Assembly (NCBI GenBank): GCA_947468985.1
Contig: CANINJ010000084.1
Span: 1-7,799, forward strand
From: Bacteroidota bacterium
Lineage (GTDB): Bacteria > Bacteroidota > Bacteroidia > Flavobacteriales > Flavobacteriaceae
DNA: 7,799 bases
Direction of reading: 5' to 3'
The position numbers and the translations under genes are program-made. The notes below the pieces were generated by a model. That model was given only the letters and a program-made list of their open reading frames with translations, did not search any database and was not told where the DNA came from. Numbering within the stretch: position 1 is the first letter of the stretch; every line of letters begins with the position of its first letter. Shown here one piece after another: positions 1-5,912 of the stretch.

Positions 1-108
1 AGGTGGTTATTGCGGCGGGGCTCACCTCTTCCCATCCCGAACAGAGAAGTTAAGCCCGCCTGCGCAGATGGTACTGCAGTTATGTGGGAGAGTATGTCGT
101 CGCCTTTC
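1..108 (+). rRNA. rrf: 5S ribosomal RNA
   Basis: This is the structural RNA of the large ribosomal subunit. The conserved core is plain: CCCATCCCGAACAGAGAAGTT at the usual place (about 31-51), followed by AAGCCCGCC and a GATGGTACTG segment. The two ends form helix I: AGGTGG (1-6) pairs with TCGCCT (100-105), including G-U pairs. The length of about 108 nt matches Bacteroidota 5S genes. The mature 5' end may lie a few bases before the window, because the 3' CTTTCTT could pair with sequence upstream of position 1. The 3' end is approximate. It is normally the last gene of a 16S-23S-5S operon, and the terminator just downstream supports that; the 23S gene would lie outside the window. Confidence 0.96.
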
Positions 109-112
109 TTTG

Positions 113-147
113 AAAAGCCTATCTGAAAAGATAGGCTTTTTTGTTTT
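113..147 (+). terminator. Intrinsic terminator of the rRNA operon
   Basis: There is a perfect 12-bp stem: AAAAGCCTATCT (113-124) pairs with AGATAGGCTTTT (129-140) around a stable GAAA tetraloop (125-128). A T-rich tract follows (TTTTTTGTTTT, from 137). It begins five bases after the 5S end, which is where rRNA operons usually stop. It separates the rRNA transcript from the globin gene downstream. Confidence 0.9.
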
Positions 148-185
148 ATATTTTCCACAGCATTTAGTCTTGATTTGAGGATTGG

Positions 186-208
186 ACTAATCAATAATTG
201 AAATTAGT
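186..208. promoter_or_regulatory. Dyad-symmetric possible operator upstream of the globin gene
   Basis: An inverted repeat lies just before the globin gene. The inner part is CAAT-A-ATTG (192-200), flanked by ACTAAT (186-191) and ATTAGT (203-208), with two extra bases (201-202) on the right arm. A further inverted copy of the outer arm, TTAGTC, occurs at 164-169. The right inner arm contains the TTG proposed as the -33 promoter element, so a protein bound here could block RNA polymerase. It does not match the FNR/CRP-type TTGAT-N4-ATCAA box. The region is AT-rich, so chance symmetry is a real possibility. Confidence 0.35.
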
Positions 209-227
209 ATAACTTTTTGTAAATTTG
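198..227 (+). promoter_or_regulatory. Bacteroidota-type promoter for the globin gene
   Basis: TAAATTTG (220-227) is an exact match to the TAnnTTTG -7 box. A TTG at 198-200 lies 19 bases upstream, within the 17-23 spacing known for the -33 element of this phylum. The usual distance from the box to the first transcribed base puts the transcript start at about 230-233. That falls on the ATG at 231, so the mRNA would have essentially no leader. Confidence 0.6.
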
Positions 228-230
228 GAT

Positions 231-620
231 ATGAAAGACATTTTAAACACGGATGATTTACATTTATTAGTAGAAGATTTTTATAAAAAATTATTATTTG
301 ATATTTCTATAAGTTACATATTTACCGATGTTTTGAAAATTAAATTGGAAGAACATTTGCCCATTTTAGTTACTTTTTGGTCACAAGCCATCTTTAATAC
401 TGGTGGATATTTTAATAATCTAACTCAAATTCATTTGGATGTTAGTGAAAAAGAATATTTGACACCCGAACTTTTTACAATTTGGCTCCATCATTTTAAT
501 GCAGCTGTTGATGAAAATTTTATGGGAACAAATTCGGAAAAAATAAAAACCCAAGCTTTAAGTTTAGCCACAGTAATGCAAATAAAAATTAATTTAAATG
601 GTAAAAAATTAGATAATTAA
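231..620 (+). CDS. Group III (P-type) truncated haemoglobin
   Basis: This is a soluble heme protein of the truncated 2/2 globin superfamily. The product is 129 residues from the ATG at 231, the normal size for the family. Group III features are visible: the B-helix FYKKLLFDISISYIF with a likely distal TyrB10 (Y29); EEHLPILVTFW with a likely HisE7 (H42) and W50; H68 in TQIHLDV as the probable proximal heme ligand; and LFTIWLHHFN with W85 as the likely TrpG8. Related group III globins bind O2, NO or cyanide and are linked to NO/oxidative stress or oxygen handling; the ligand here is unknown. A TTG at 225 would add two residues but lies inside the -7 box, so I chose the ATG. No Shine-Dalgarno is visible. 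The gene stands alone between the rRNA operon and the FabH-like gene and appears to have its own promoter. Confidence 0.88.
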   Translation: MKDILNTDDLHLLVEDFYKKLLFDISISYIFTDVLKIKLEEHLPILVTFWSQAIFNTGGYFNNLTQIHLDVSEKEYLTPELFTIWLHHFNAAVDENFMGTNSEKIKTQALSLATVMQIKINLNGKKLDN

Positions 621-678
621 TATTTTTTAAACTAAAAAAGTAATTATTTCATAATTATATGCACGCATAGTATTTTTT

Positions 679-712
679 TTGCTTAAATAATAAAAATTAT
701 TGCTACTTTAGC
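679..712 (+). promoter_or_regulatory. Probable promoter of the FabH-like gene
   Basis: TACTTTAGC (704-712) matches the extended -7 box TAnnTTTGC at all but one position. A TTG at 679-681 lies 22 bases upstream, at the long end of the allowed spacing. Transcription would start near 716, leaving a leader of about 20 bases before the ATG at 737. No Shine-Dalgarno is seen in that leader. The rest of the 116-bp gap (621-736) is very AT-rich and holds only weak hairpins. Confidence 0.45.
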
Positions 713-736
713 TTGTAATAATATACCGAATCTATA

Positions 737-1795
737 ATGAATATAAAAATAACGGGTTCCGGAAGTTATATTCCAGGACTAAAAGTCAGCAATACTGATT
801 TCAGCGAGCATCATTTTATGAATGAAGATGGAAGTCCTTTTGGTTATAGCAACGATGTTGTAATTGGAAAATTCAAAGGAATTACTGGAATAGAAGAGAG
901 ACGATATGCTGAACCAAATATTCTTACTTCTGACATGGCTTATTTAGCCGCTGAAAAAGCAATTAAAAACTCAGGAATTGATTCGGAAACATTAGATTAT
1001 ATTATTGTTGCACATAATTTTGGTGATATTAAATGCGGTACCATTCAATCGGATGCAGTTCCTTGTTTAGCTGCACGTGTAAAGCATAAATTGCAAATTC
1101 AAAATCCAAAATGTGTTGCTTTCGATATACTTTTCGGTTGTCCAGGTTGGATTGAAGGAATGCTTCAGGCATATGCTTTGATAAAATCGGGAATGGCTAA
1201 AAAATGCTTGGTTATTGGCGCGGAATCATTGTCACGTGTTGTAGATCCACACGATAGAGACTCAATGATTTACGCAGATGGAGCTGGTGCAACAATTGTT
1301 GAAATTACAAATGAAAATGGCGGAATGCTATCTCACGAAAGTGCTTCTTATACTTTCAGCGAAAAAGATTATCTCTTTTTTGGAAAATCTTTCAACTCAA
1401 AATTGAATCCCGATGTAGGTTACATAAAAATGCACGGTCGAAAAATATATGAATTTGCTCTTAACCATGTGCCAACAGCAATGAAAAGTTGCTTGGAGAA
1501 AAGTGGGGTTGCTATTGAGGATGTTAAAAAAATTCTTATCCATCAAGCAAATGAAAAAATGGACGAAGCAATAATCAATCGTTTTTATAAATTATATGAC
1601 CAAAAAGCACCTCAAGGAATTATGCCTATGAGTATTAATTTTTTAGGAAATAGTAGTGTGGCAACAATTCCAACCTTGTTTGATTTATTGGTAAACGGAA
1701 AACTTGAAAATCAAGAAATTAAAAAGGGCGATGTGTTACTTTTTGCTTCTGTTGGAGCAGGAATGAATATTAACGCCTTCGTTTATAGGTATTAG
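737..1795 (+). CDS. 3-oxoacyl-ACP synthase III (FabH-like, KAS III family)
   Basis: This is a cytoplasmic thiolase-fold condensing enzyme of 352 residues. The KAS III catalytic triad is complete: C135 in DILFGCPGW, H269 in ILIHQAN, and N305 in FLGNSSVATIP. The N-terminal ITGSGSYIPGLKVSN, the TGIEERRYA segment (50-58), the YADGAGATI segment (179-187) and the C-terminal FASVGAGMN glycine-rich loop also fit. Canonical FabH condenses acetyl-CoA with malonyl-ACP to start fatty-acid synthesis. This copy is about 35 residues longer than E. coli FabH (317), with additional sequence around residues 24-46, and no other fatty-acid genes surround it. I infer a FabH paralogue with a special acyl substrate, or one making a secondary or envelope lipid, rather than the housekeeping initiator. 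Its stop codon overlaps that of the convergent flippase gene. Confidence 0.88.
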   Translation: MNIKITGSGSYIPGLKVSNTDFSEHHFMNEDGSPFGYSNDVVIGKFKGITGIEERRYAEPNILTSDMAYLAAEKAIKNSGIDSETLDYIIVAHNFGDIKCGTIQSDAVPCLAARVKHKLQIQNPKCVAFDILFGCPGWIEGMLQAYALIKSGMAKKCLVIGAESLSRVVDPHDRDSMIYADGAGATIVEITNENGGMLSHESASYTFSEKDYLFFGKSFNSKLNPDVGYIKMHGRKIYEFALNHVPTAMKSCLEKSGVAIEDVKKILIHQANEKMDEAIINRFYKLYDQKAPQGIMPMSINFLGNSSVATIPTLFDLLVNGKLENQEIKKGDVLLFASVGAGMNINAFVYRY

Positions 1796-3258
1796 AACTT
1801 GAGTTTCAACATCGTTTTTTCTATCCAAAAATTATAAGAAAACACCAATTTAAGTTTGTAAATAAGCATTAGATTCATTGACAAACAGAACATTGTTTTG
1901 TAAATTAAATTCCATAAATTGTTTTCAAAATCCGGTAAATAAAAGCTTATAAAAAGTACAAGACTAAAAACTAAAATCAATTTTAAATAGGATTTATCAA
2001 AGGGTAGTATTCTGAATTTTTGATATATAAATAGTAGTTTGGAAAAATTAAAGAGCAACATTGCGATTAATGAAGCAACGGCAACGCCTTCAATTCCATA
2101 ATGAAATACTTTTATAAAAATAATATTTAGCGAAACATTTAATAGAATTAAGACCCCAATTGCAATCAGATTAAACCTATAATATTTTGAATACGTAATA
2201 ATTTCTCCATTAAATCCAGTTCCCATATTCACTAAAACATTGAATCCTAGAATCAAAATTACAGGAATGGATGCCATTAAATTCTCATGTGTTGGCAATA
2301 ATAAAAACAAGTTTTCAATTCCTAGAAATATGCAACTGTAAAGAAGTGCGCCAATGAAAAAAAGTAATTTTGATATCTCTTTGTACTTTAAATCAAGTTC
2401 GGCAATGGCGTTATTTTTTATGTAATTGGATATAATTGGGGCGTATAAAATAAAAATTCCTGTTGCAGGAACCGCAAGTGCCGAAGCCAATGTTACTCCA
2501 ATGCTAAAGGTCCCGTTGTCTTCCATCGAAAGGAATTTTGGAATCATTATAGAATCAATTCTAAACGCAAATACAGAACCTAAACTTCCCGCAAAAGCGA
2601 ATAATGAAAAGCGATACATTTCTGTTTTGCTAATTTCTGTAAATAGCGATTTGAAATTTAAATTGAATTCAGGTTTGAAATAATAAAAAAGATAAATTGC
2701 TATAAATAAAGCAATCAAACCATATGAAATAATGTAAAAAAGCAATGCATCATCAGTTGAATAGAAGTTGTTTAAAACCATCAAAAAAACTATTGGCAAG
2801 GCTATTTTAGGAATTATATTATCAAAAAAAGTTGGGACTGCAATTTTCTGAATAATTGTAGCTTGCTTTTTAAATAAATCTATAAAAGCAAAGGAAAATG
2901 CAATTGGAAATGCTAAATAAATATACTTAAACCCTTTCAATGCTGGAAAAAATGAAAATAATCCGATTGAAGTTAACAAAAGCAAACTCATTGCAATAAC
3001 AGATAAAACGCTATAATTAAACAACTGTTTTTCTTGTTTATTGTCTAATTTTGGGCCGAATTTTATTAAAGCTTGAGATGCTCCCAAGAGCATTATTGGA
3101 AACAAAATTTGAGCTAAAGATTCTACATATCTAAAAACTCCAAGCATTTCTTTGTTTTTTGGATAGATAAAAAGTGTAGAAACGATACCTATTAAGATTC
3201 CCACATAATTAATTATGGTAAAGAAAAAAGCTTGTTTGTGTGTTGCTTTATTTTGCAT
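1792..3258 (-). CDS. Wzx-like polysaccharide flippase (MATE/MOP superfamily)
   Basis: This is an inner-membrane protein of 488 residues with about 14 hydrophobic segments, roughly at residues 11-31, 47-66, 81-104, 112-127, 150-165, 170-193, 215-239, 251-275, 297-320, 330-345, 361-383, 389-411, 425-440 and 450-473. Length and topology match O-antigen/teichoic-acid exporters of the MOP superfamily. The charged FRIDSIMI segment in the seventh helix (R233, D235) is typical of these flippases. The role would be to move an undecaprenyl-linked oligosaccharide from the cytoplasmic to the periplasmic face. It starts two bases after the stop of the upstream glycosyltransferase gene (TAA-TT-ATG), so the two form an operon and are probably translationally coupled. 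The specific substrate cannot be read from the sequence. Confidence 0.85.
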   Translation of the reverse strand: MQNKATHKQAFFFTIINYVGILIGIVSTLFIYPKNKEMLGVFRYVESLAQILFPIMLLGASQALIKFGPKLDNKQEKQLFNYSVLSVIAMSLLLLTSIGLFSFFPALKGFKYIYLAFPIAFSFAFIDLFKKQATIIQKIAVPTFFDNIIPKIALPIVFLMVLNNFYSTDDALLFYIISYGLIALFIAIYLFYYFKPEFNLNFKSLFTEISKTEMYRFSLFAFAGSLGSVFAFRIDSIMIPKFLSMEDNGTFSIGVTLASALAVPATGIFILYAPIISNYIKNNAIAELDLKYKEISKLLFFIGALLYSCIFLGIENLFLLLPTHENLMASIPVILILGFNVLVNMGTGFNGEIITYSKYYRFNLIAIGVLILLNVSLNIIFIKVFHYGIEGVAVASLIAMLLFNFSKLLFIYQKFRILPFDKSYLKLILVFSLVLFISFYLPDFENNLWNLIYKTMFCLSMNLMLIYKLKLVFSYNFWIEKTMLKLKF

Positions 3259-3260
3259 AA

Positions 3261-4163
3261 TTACTGGGTGTAAATTCCATTTATTCCTGTCTTTGAGTTA
3301 AATCGAATTTGTTTAATCGTTTTAATATCCAAAAGTAATCTAAAATAATAGAGTTTCAGTTTATATAAGAGATAAATAGATTTAAGTAAGCCTTGAGTTT
3401 TAAAATGAAATTTTGGTAATCCAAAAACAGATTTTAATCCTAGCAATAGCGCTATAAATAAAGAATTATTGCAATTTATAATCTGAATTAAAACCAAATA
3501 CTGTGATTGTAATATGATTTTATTACTATTTAATCTAATAATTCTATCGTGACAAATCGCAGCATTTTTAACAATTCCAATTTTGAATTTATGATACTGT
3601 AATCGGTCACAAAAATTCCGATCTTCTCCATAATGATTAAAAATGTGTTCAAAATAACCTACTTTTTGTAAACACTCTTTTGATACCAGCCAAGCTGCTG
3701 CATTTACAAATGGAACTATTCTAATAGAATTCGAGTCGATTTCTATTTCATTTTTATTGTAATAAGTGATGAAACTACTGTCTAAAATGGTTTCGTCAGC
3801 GGAATAATGCATCGGACTTACAATTCCTAAATCTGGGTTTTCAAATAATTTTTCGGCTAAGGTTATAATTGTATTTTCAAAAACCCAAGTGTCTTGGTTT
3901 AATAAAAAAACAGCATCCGCACCATTTTTTATTGCAATATCAATTCCAATATTATTGGCTTTGCCAAAACCCAAATTATTTTTATTTTGAATTAGTTGAA
4001 TGTTTTTGTATTCCTTTAAAAGTTTAATAGATTGGTCGGTTGAGGCATTATCAATGACGATAATATCAATTGGGTAATTGGATTTTAATAAAGAATTGAT
4101 GTTCTTTTTAATCCAAATTTCTCCATTATAAGTAACAATAACAACCGTTATTTTCTTTTCCAA
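3261..4163 (-). CDS. Family 2 glycosyltransferase (rhamnosyltransferase-like)
   Basis: This is a GT-A fold inverting glycosyltransferase of 300 residues, related to WbbL/rhamnosyltransferase-type enzymes. The nucleotide-binding start is ITVVIVTYNG (5-14), then IVIDNASTD (35-43) and NNLGFGKANNIGI (62-74). The metal-binding DXD position reads NQD (89-91), common in this subgroup. GEDRNFCDRL (179-188) supplies the acidic ED pair expected of the catalytic base region. The C-terminal about 85 residues are basic and partly hydrophobic, suggesting membrane association. The start is a TTG (4163-4161): upstream in frame there is a stop at 4181-4179 and no ATG or GTG before it, and starting later would remove the first beta strand. 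It is the first gene of an operon with the flippase, so it probably adds a sugar to the lipid-linked glycan that the flippase exports. Donor and acceptor are unknown. Confidence 0.85.
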   Translation of the reverse strand: MEKKITVVIVTYNGEIWIKKNINSLLKSNYPIDIIVIDNASTDQSIKLLKEYKNIQLIQNKNNLGFGKANNIGIDIAIKNGADAVFLLNQDTWVFENTIITLAEKLFENPDLGIVSPMHYSADETILDSSFITYYNKNEIEIDSNSIRIVPFVNAAAWLVSKECLQKVGYFEHIFNHYGEDRNFCDRLQYHKFKIGIVKNAAICHDRIIRLNSNKIILQSQYLVLIQIINCNNSLFIALLLGLKSVFGLPKFHFKTQGLLKSIYLLYKLKLYYFRLLLDIKTIKQIRFNSKTGINGIYTQ

Positions 4164-4188
4164 TCGAAAGTATTTTTTTTATTCAGTA

Positions 4189-4196
4189 CAAAAATA
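4189..4196 (-). promoter_or_regulatory. -7 box for the glycosyltransferase-flippase operon
   Basis: On the minus strand 4196-4189 reads TATTTTTG, an exact TAnnTTTG match. Transcription would begin near 4185, giving a leader of about 22 bases before the TTG start at 4163. No clear -33 TTG is found at 17-23 bases; a TTC at 4220-4218 is the nearest candidate. A second, poorer box (TACTTTCG, 4172-4165) lies too close to the start codon to give a full message. Confidence 0.5.
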
Positions 4197-4198
4197 AT

Positions 4199-4207
4199 GA
4201 TATTTGC
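4199..4207 (+). promoter_or_regulatory. -7 box for the plus-strand glycosyltransferase
   Basis: GATATTTGC matches TAnnTTTGC at all but the first base. Transcription would start near 4210, leaving an A-rich leader of about 16 bases before the ATG at 4226. No -33 TTG is seen upstream; that region is a run of T. The box lies only two bases from the opposing -7 box of the minus-strand operon. Confidence 0.5.
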
Positions 4208-4225
4208 AGTAGACTTTGAAAAAAA

Positions 4226-5080
4226 ATGAAATATTACATTATTATTCCTGCGCACAACGAAGCTGATTTTATTGCATTGACATTAAATTCTATTGCTTCT
4301 CAAACTATATTGCCATCAAAAGTGGTGGTTGTCAATGACAATTCAACAGATGCAACGGCTTCTATTGTTACTGAATTTAGTAATGCTCACGACTATATTT
4401 CATTAGTAAATAAAACTTCAGAAGCAATTCATTTGCCAGGAAGCAAAGTTATTCAGGCCTTTCATAAGGGATTTGAAACTATTGATGGTGATTATGATAT
4501 TATTGTAAAATTAGACGCCGATTTGATTTTACCTGACAATTATTTTGAAACTATTCTAAATCATTTCAAGAAAGATGACAAAATCGGAATGGCTGGCGGT
4601 TTTGCCTATATTGAAAAAAACGGGCAATGGATTTTAGAGAATTTAACCGATAAAGATCATATTCGTGGTGCTTTTAAAGCTTATCGTAAAGAATATTTTT
4701 TACAAATAGGGAATTTAAAACCAGCAATGGGTTGGGATACTGTAGATGAATTGTTATGTAAATTCTATGGATGGAAAGTAGTAACCGATGCTAGTTTGAA
4801 AGTAAAACACTTGAAACCAACTGGTGCGAACTACAATAAAAATGCTAGATTCAAGCAAGGGGAAGCTTTTTATTCTTTAGGATATGGTTTTGTAATTACT
4901 GCAATAGCTTCTGCTAAATTGGCAATTATGAAAAGGAAACCACTTTTATTTTTTGATTATATTCAAGGTTTTTTTAAAGCCAAATTATGTAAAAAATCAC
5001 TTTTGGTATCTGATGAACAAGCCAAATTTATTAGAAATTATCGGTGGAATAAAATGAAAGCAAAGTTATTTAATTTTTGA
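4226..5080 (+). CDS. Family 2 glycosyltransferase
   Basis: This is a GT-A fold glycosyltransferase of 284 residues, probably cytoplasmic and membrane-associated. The N-terminus YYIIIPAHNEADFI (3-16) and VVVNDNSTDAT (34-44) form the nucleotide-sugar site. A classic DXD motif is present as KLDADL (95-100), which holds the divalent metal. Later come IRGAFKAYRKEYF (146-158) and MGWDTVDELLCKFYGWKV (from 168), where D174/E175 are candidates for the catalytic base. The last about 60 residues are rich in Lys, Phe and Leu with a hydrophobic stretch near 217-232, fitting peripheral membrane contact. It diverges from the other glycosyltransferase gene and may belong to the same glycan pathway, but its sequence is clearly different, so it is not a recent duplicate. 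The ATG at 4226 begins directly at the first beta strand. The sugar donor is unknown. Confidence 0.85.
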   Translation: MKYYIIIPAHNEADFIALTLNSIASQTILPSKVVVVNDNSTDATASIVTEFSNAHDYISLVNKTSEAIHLPGSKVIQAFHKGFETIDGDYDIIVKLDADLILPDNYFETILNHFKKDDKIGMAGGFAYIEKNGQWILENLTDKDHIRGAFKAYRKEYFLQIGNLKPAMGWDTVDELLCKFYGWKVVTDASLKVKHLKPTGANYNKNARFKQGEAFYSLGYGFVITAIASAKLAIMKRKPLLFFDYIQGFFKAKLCKKSLLVSDEQAKFIRNYRWNKMKAKLFNF

Positions 5081-5110
5081 TTTATTTTTTGTTTTTATTA
5101 AAATAAACCC

Positions 5111-5145
5111 AACTCATAATTCAAAACTCACAACTTATAACTAAT
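5111..5145. repeat. Degenerate tandem heptanucleotide array (5 units, consensus AACTCAT)
   Basis: Five consecutive 7-base units begin at 5111, 5118, 5125, 5132 and 5139. All start with AA and most read AACT, and each differs from AACTCAT by no more than two bases. The array sits between the upstream glycosyltransferase and mlaE, and its last unit runs into the probable -7 box. It occupies the place where a -33 element would be expected. The units have diverged, so this is an old array. The rest of the 85-bp gap (5081-5110) is an AT-rich stretch without a convincing terminator. Confidence 0.55.
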
Positions 5146-5150
5146 TTCGC
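5142..5150 (+). promoter_or_regulatory. Possible -7 box of the mlaE-mlaF operon
   Basis: TAATTTCGC matches the TAnnTTTGC box with one mismatch. It would place the transcript start near 5154, about 12 bases before the ATG at 5166. There is no TTG at the right distance upstream, where the heptamer array lies instead. Confidence 0.4.
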
Positions 5151-5165
5151 CTATATATTTAAATT

Positions 5166-5912
5166 ATGATGCTCATTCGCTATTTATCGCAAATCGGAAG
5201 GTACTTTATAATGTGGAGAGAAATTTTCAAAAAACCAACAAAATGGTCGGTTATGAGAATTCTTATTTTCAAGGAAATTGATGATTTAATTATCGGTTCA
5301 CTTGGAATTGTAGCGTTCATTTCGTTCTTTGTTGGCGGTGTTGTTGCTATTCAAACAGCATTAAATTTGACCAATCCCTTAATACCTAAGTATCTAATTG
5401 GGTTTGCAACAAGACAATCTGTAATATTAGAATTTGCCCCTACTTTTATTTCAGTTGTTATGGCTGGAAAAATGGGTTCATTTATAACTTCAAGTATCGG
5501 TACAATGCGTGTTACGGAACAAATAGATGCGTTAGAGGTAATGGGTGTAAACTCCTTAAATTATTTGGTTTTCCCTAAATTAATGGCTTTGTTGTTGTAT
5601 CCTTTTTTGATTGGTATTGCGATGTTTATAGGTATTTTTGGGGGATATTTAGCTGCTGTTTATGGCGGTTTTGGGAGTGAATCTGATTTTGTTTCTGGTT
5701 TGCAACAACAATTTATTCCGTTTCATATTGCGTACGCATTTATAAAAACCTTTTTATTTGGATTAATTTTAGCAACAATTCCCTCTTTTCACGGTTATTA
5801 TATGAAAGGTGGCGCACTCGAAGTTGGTAAAGCAAGTACCGTCTCATTTGTTTGGGCATCGGTTACAATTATTGCGGTAAATTATATATTAACTCAACTT
5901 CTTTTGACATAA
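5166..5912 (+). CDS. mlaE: MlaE-family lipid ABC transporter permease
   Basis: This is the inner-membrane permease of an MCE/Mla-type ABC transporter, which moves phospholipids or other lipids between the inner and outer membranes. The product is 248 residues, close to the family norm of about 260. The family signature is strong: EFAPTFISVVMAGKMGS (89-105) leads into MRVTEQIDALEVMGV (114-128), then LVFPKLMALLLYP. An N-terminal interfacial helix (1-35) is followed by about five membrane segments (42-66, 86-112, 137-166, 186-206, 225-247). Two ATG codons stand in tandem (5166 and 5169), and either could be used. Its stop codon shares one base with the mlaF start (TAATG), so the two are translationally coupled and made together. 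No MCE-domain (MlaD) gene follows in the window. The family assignment is firm; the lipid cargo and direction are not known. Confidence 0.93.
   Translation: MMLIRYLSQIGRYFIMWREIFKKPTKWSVMRILIFKEIDDLIIGSLGIVAFISFFVGGVVAIQTALNLTNPLIPKYLIGFATRQSVILEFAPTFISVVMAGKMGSFITSSIGTMRVTEQIDALEVMGVNSLNYLVFPKLMALLLYPFLIGIAMFIGIFGGYLAAVYGGFGSESDFVSGLQQQFIPFHIAYAFIKTFLFGLILATIPSFHGYYMKGGALEVGKASTVSFVWASVTIIAVNYILTQLLLT

Noticed and set aside
170..194. FNR-like TTGAT ... ATCAA half sites upstream of the globin gene
   Set aside because: The half sites are 15 bases apart rather than the four needed for an FNR/CRP-family box.
225..230. TTG start two codons before the globin ATG
   Set aside because: The TTG lies inside the TAAATTTG -7 box and would probably not be transcribed; the ATG at 231 is the better start.
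641..657. Hairpin TAATTAT-TTC-ATAATTA after the globin gene
   Set aside because: It is a 7-bp stem of A-T pairs only, with no T-tract directly after it. It is expected by chance in such AT-rich DNA and is too weak for a confident terminator.
658..680. TATG-CACG-CATA followed by a run of eight T, as a terminator for the globin gene
   Set aside because: The stem is only 4-5 bp and three bases separate it from the T-run. The T-run also contributes to the proposed -33 region of the next gene. It remains possible but is not supported well enough to list.
2426..2683. 85-codon plus-strand reading frame inside the flippase gene
   Set aside because: It is antisense to a well-supported membrane protein, has no recognisable domain and has no start signal.
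5081..5107. TTTATTTT/AAAATAAA dyad after the plus-strand glycosyltransferase
   Set aside because: It is purely A-T pairs with an 11-base loop, so it would be unstable as an RNA hairpin; it is likely low-complexity sequence.
5852..5911. TTG-initiated 20-residue N-terminal extension of MlaF
   Set aside because: It lies wholly within mlaE in another frame and does not resemble ABC ATPase sequence; the ATG at 5912 gives the normal length and a standard TAATG coupled start.
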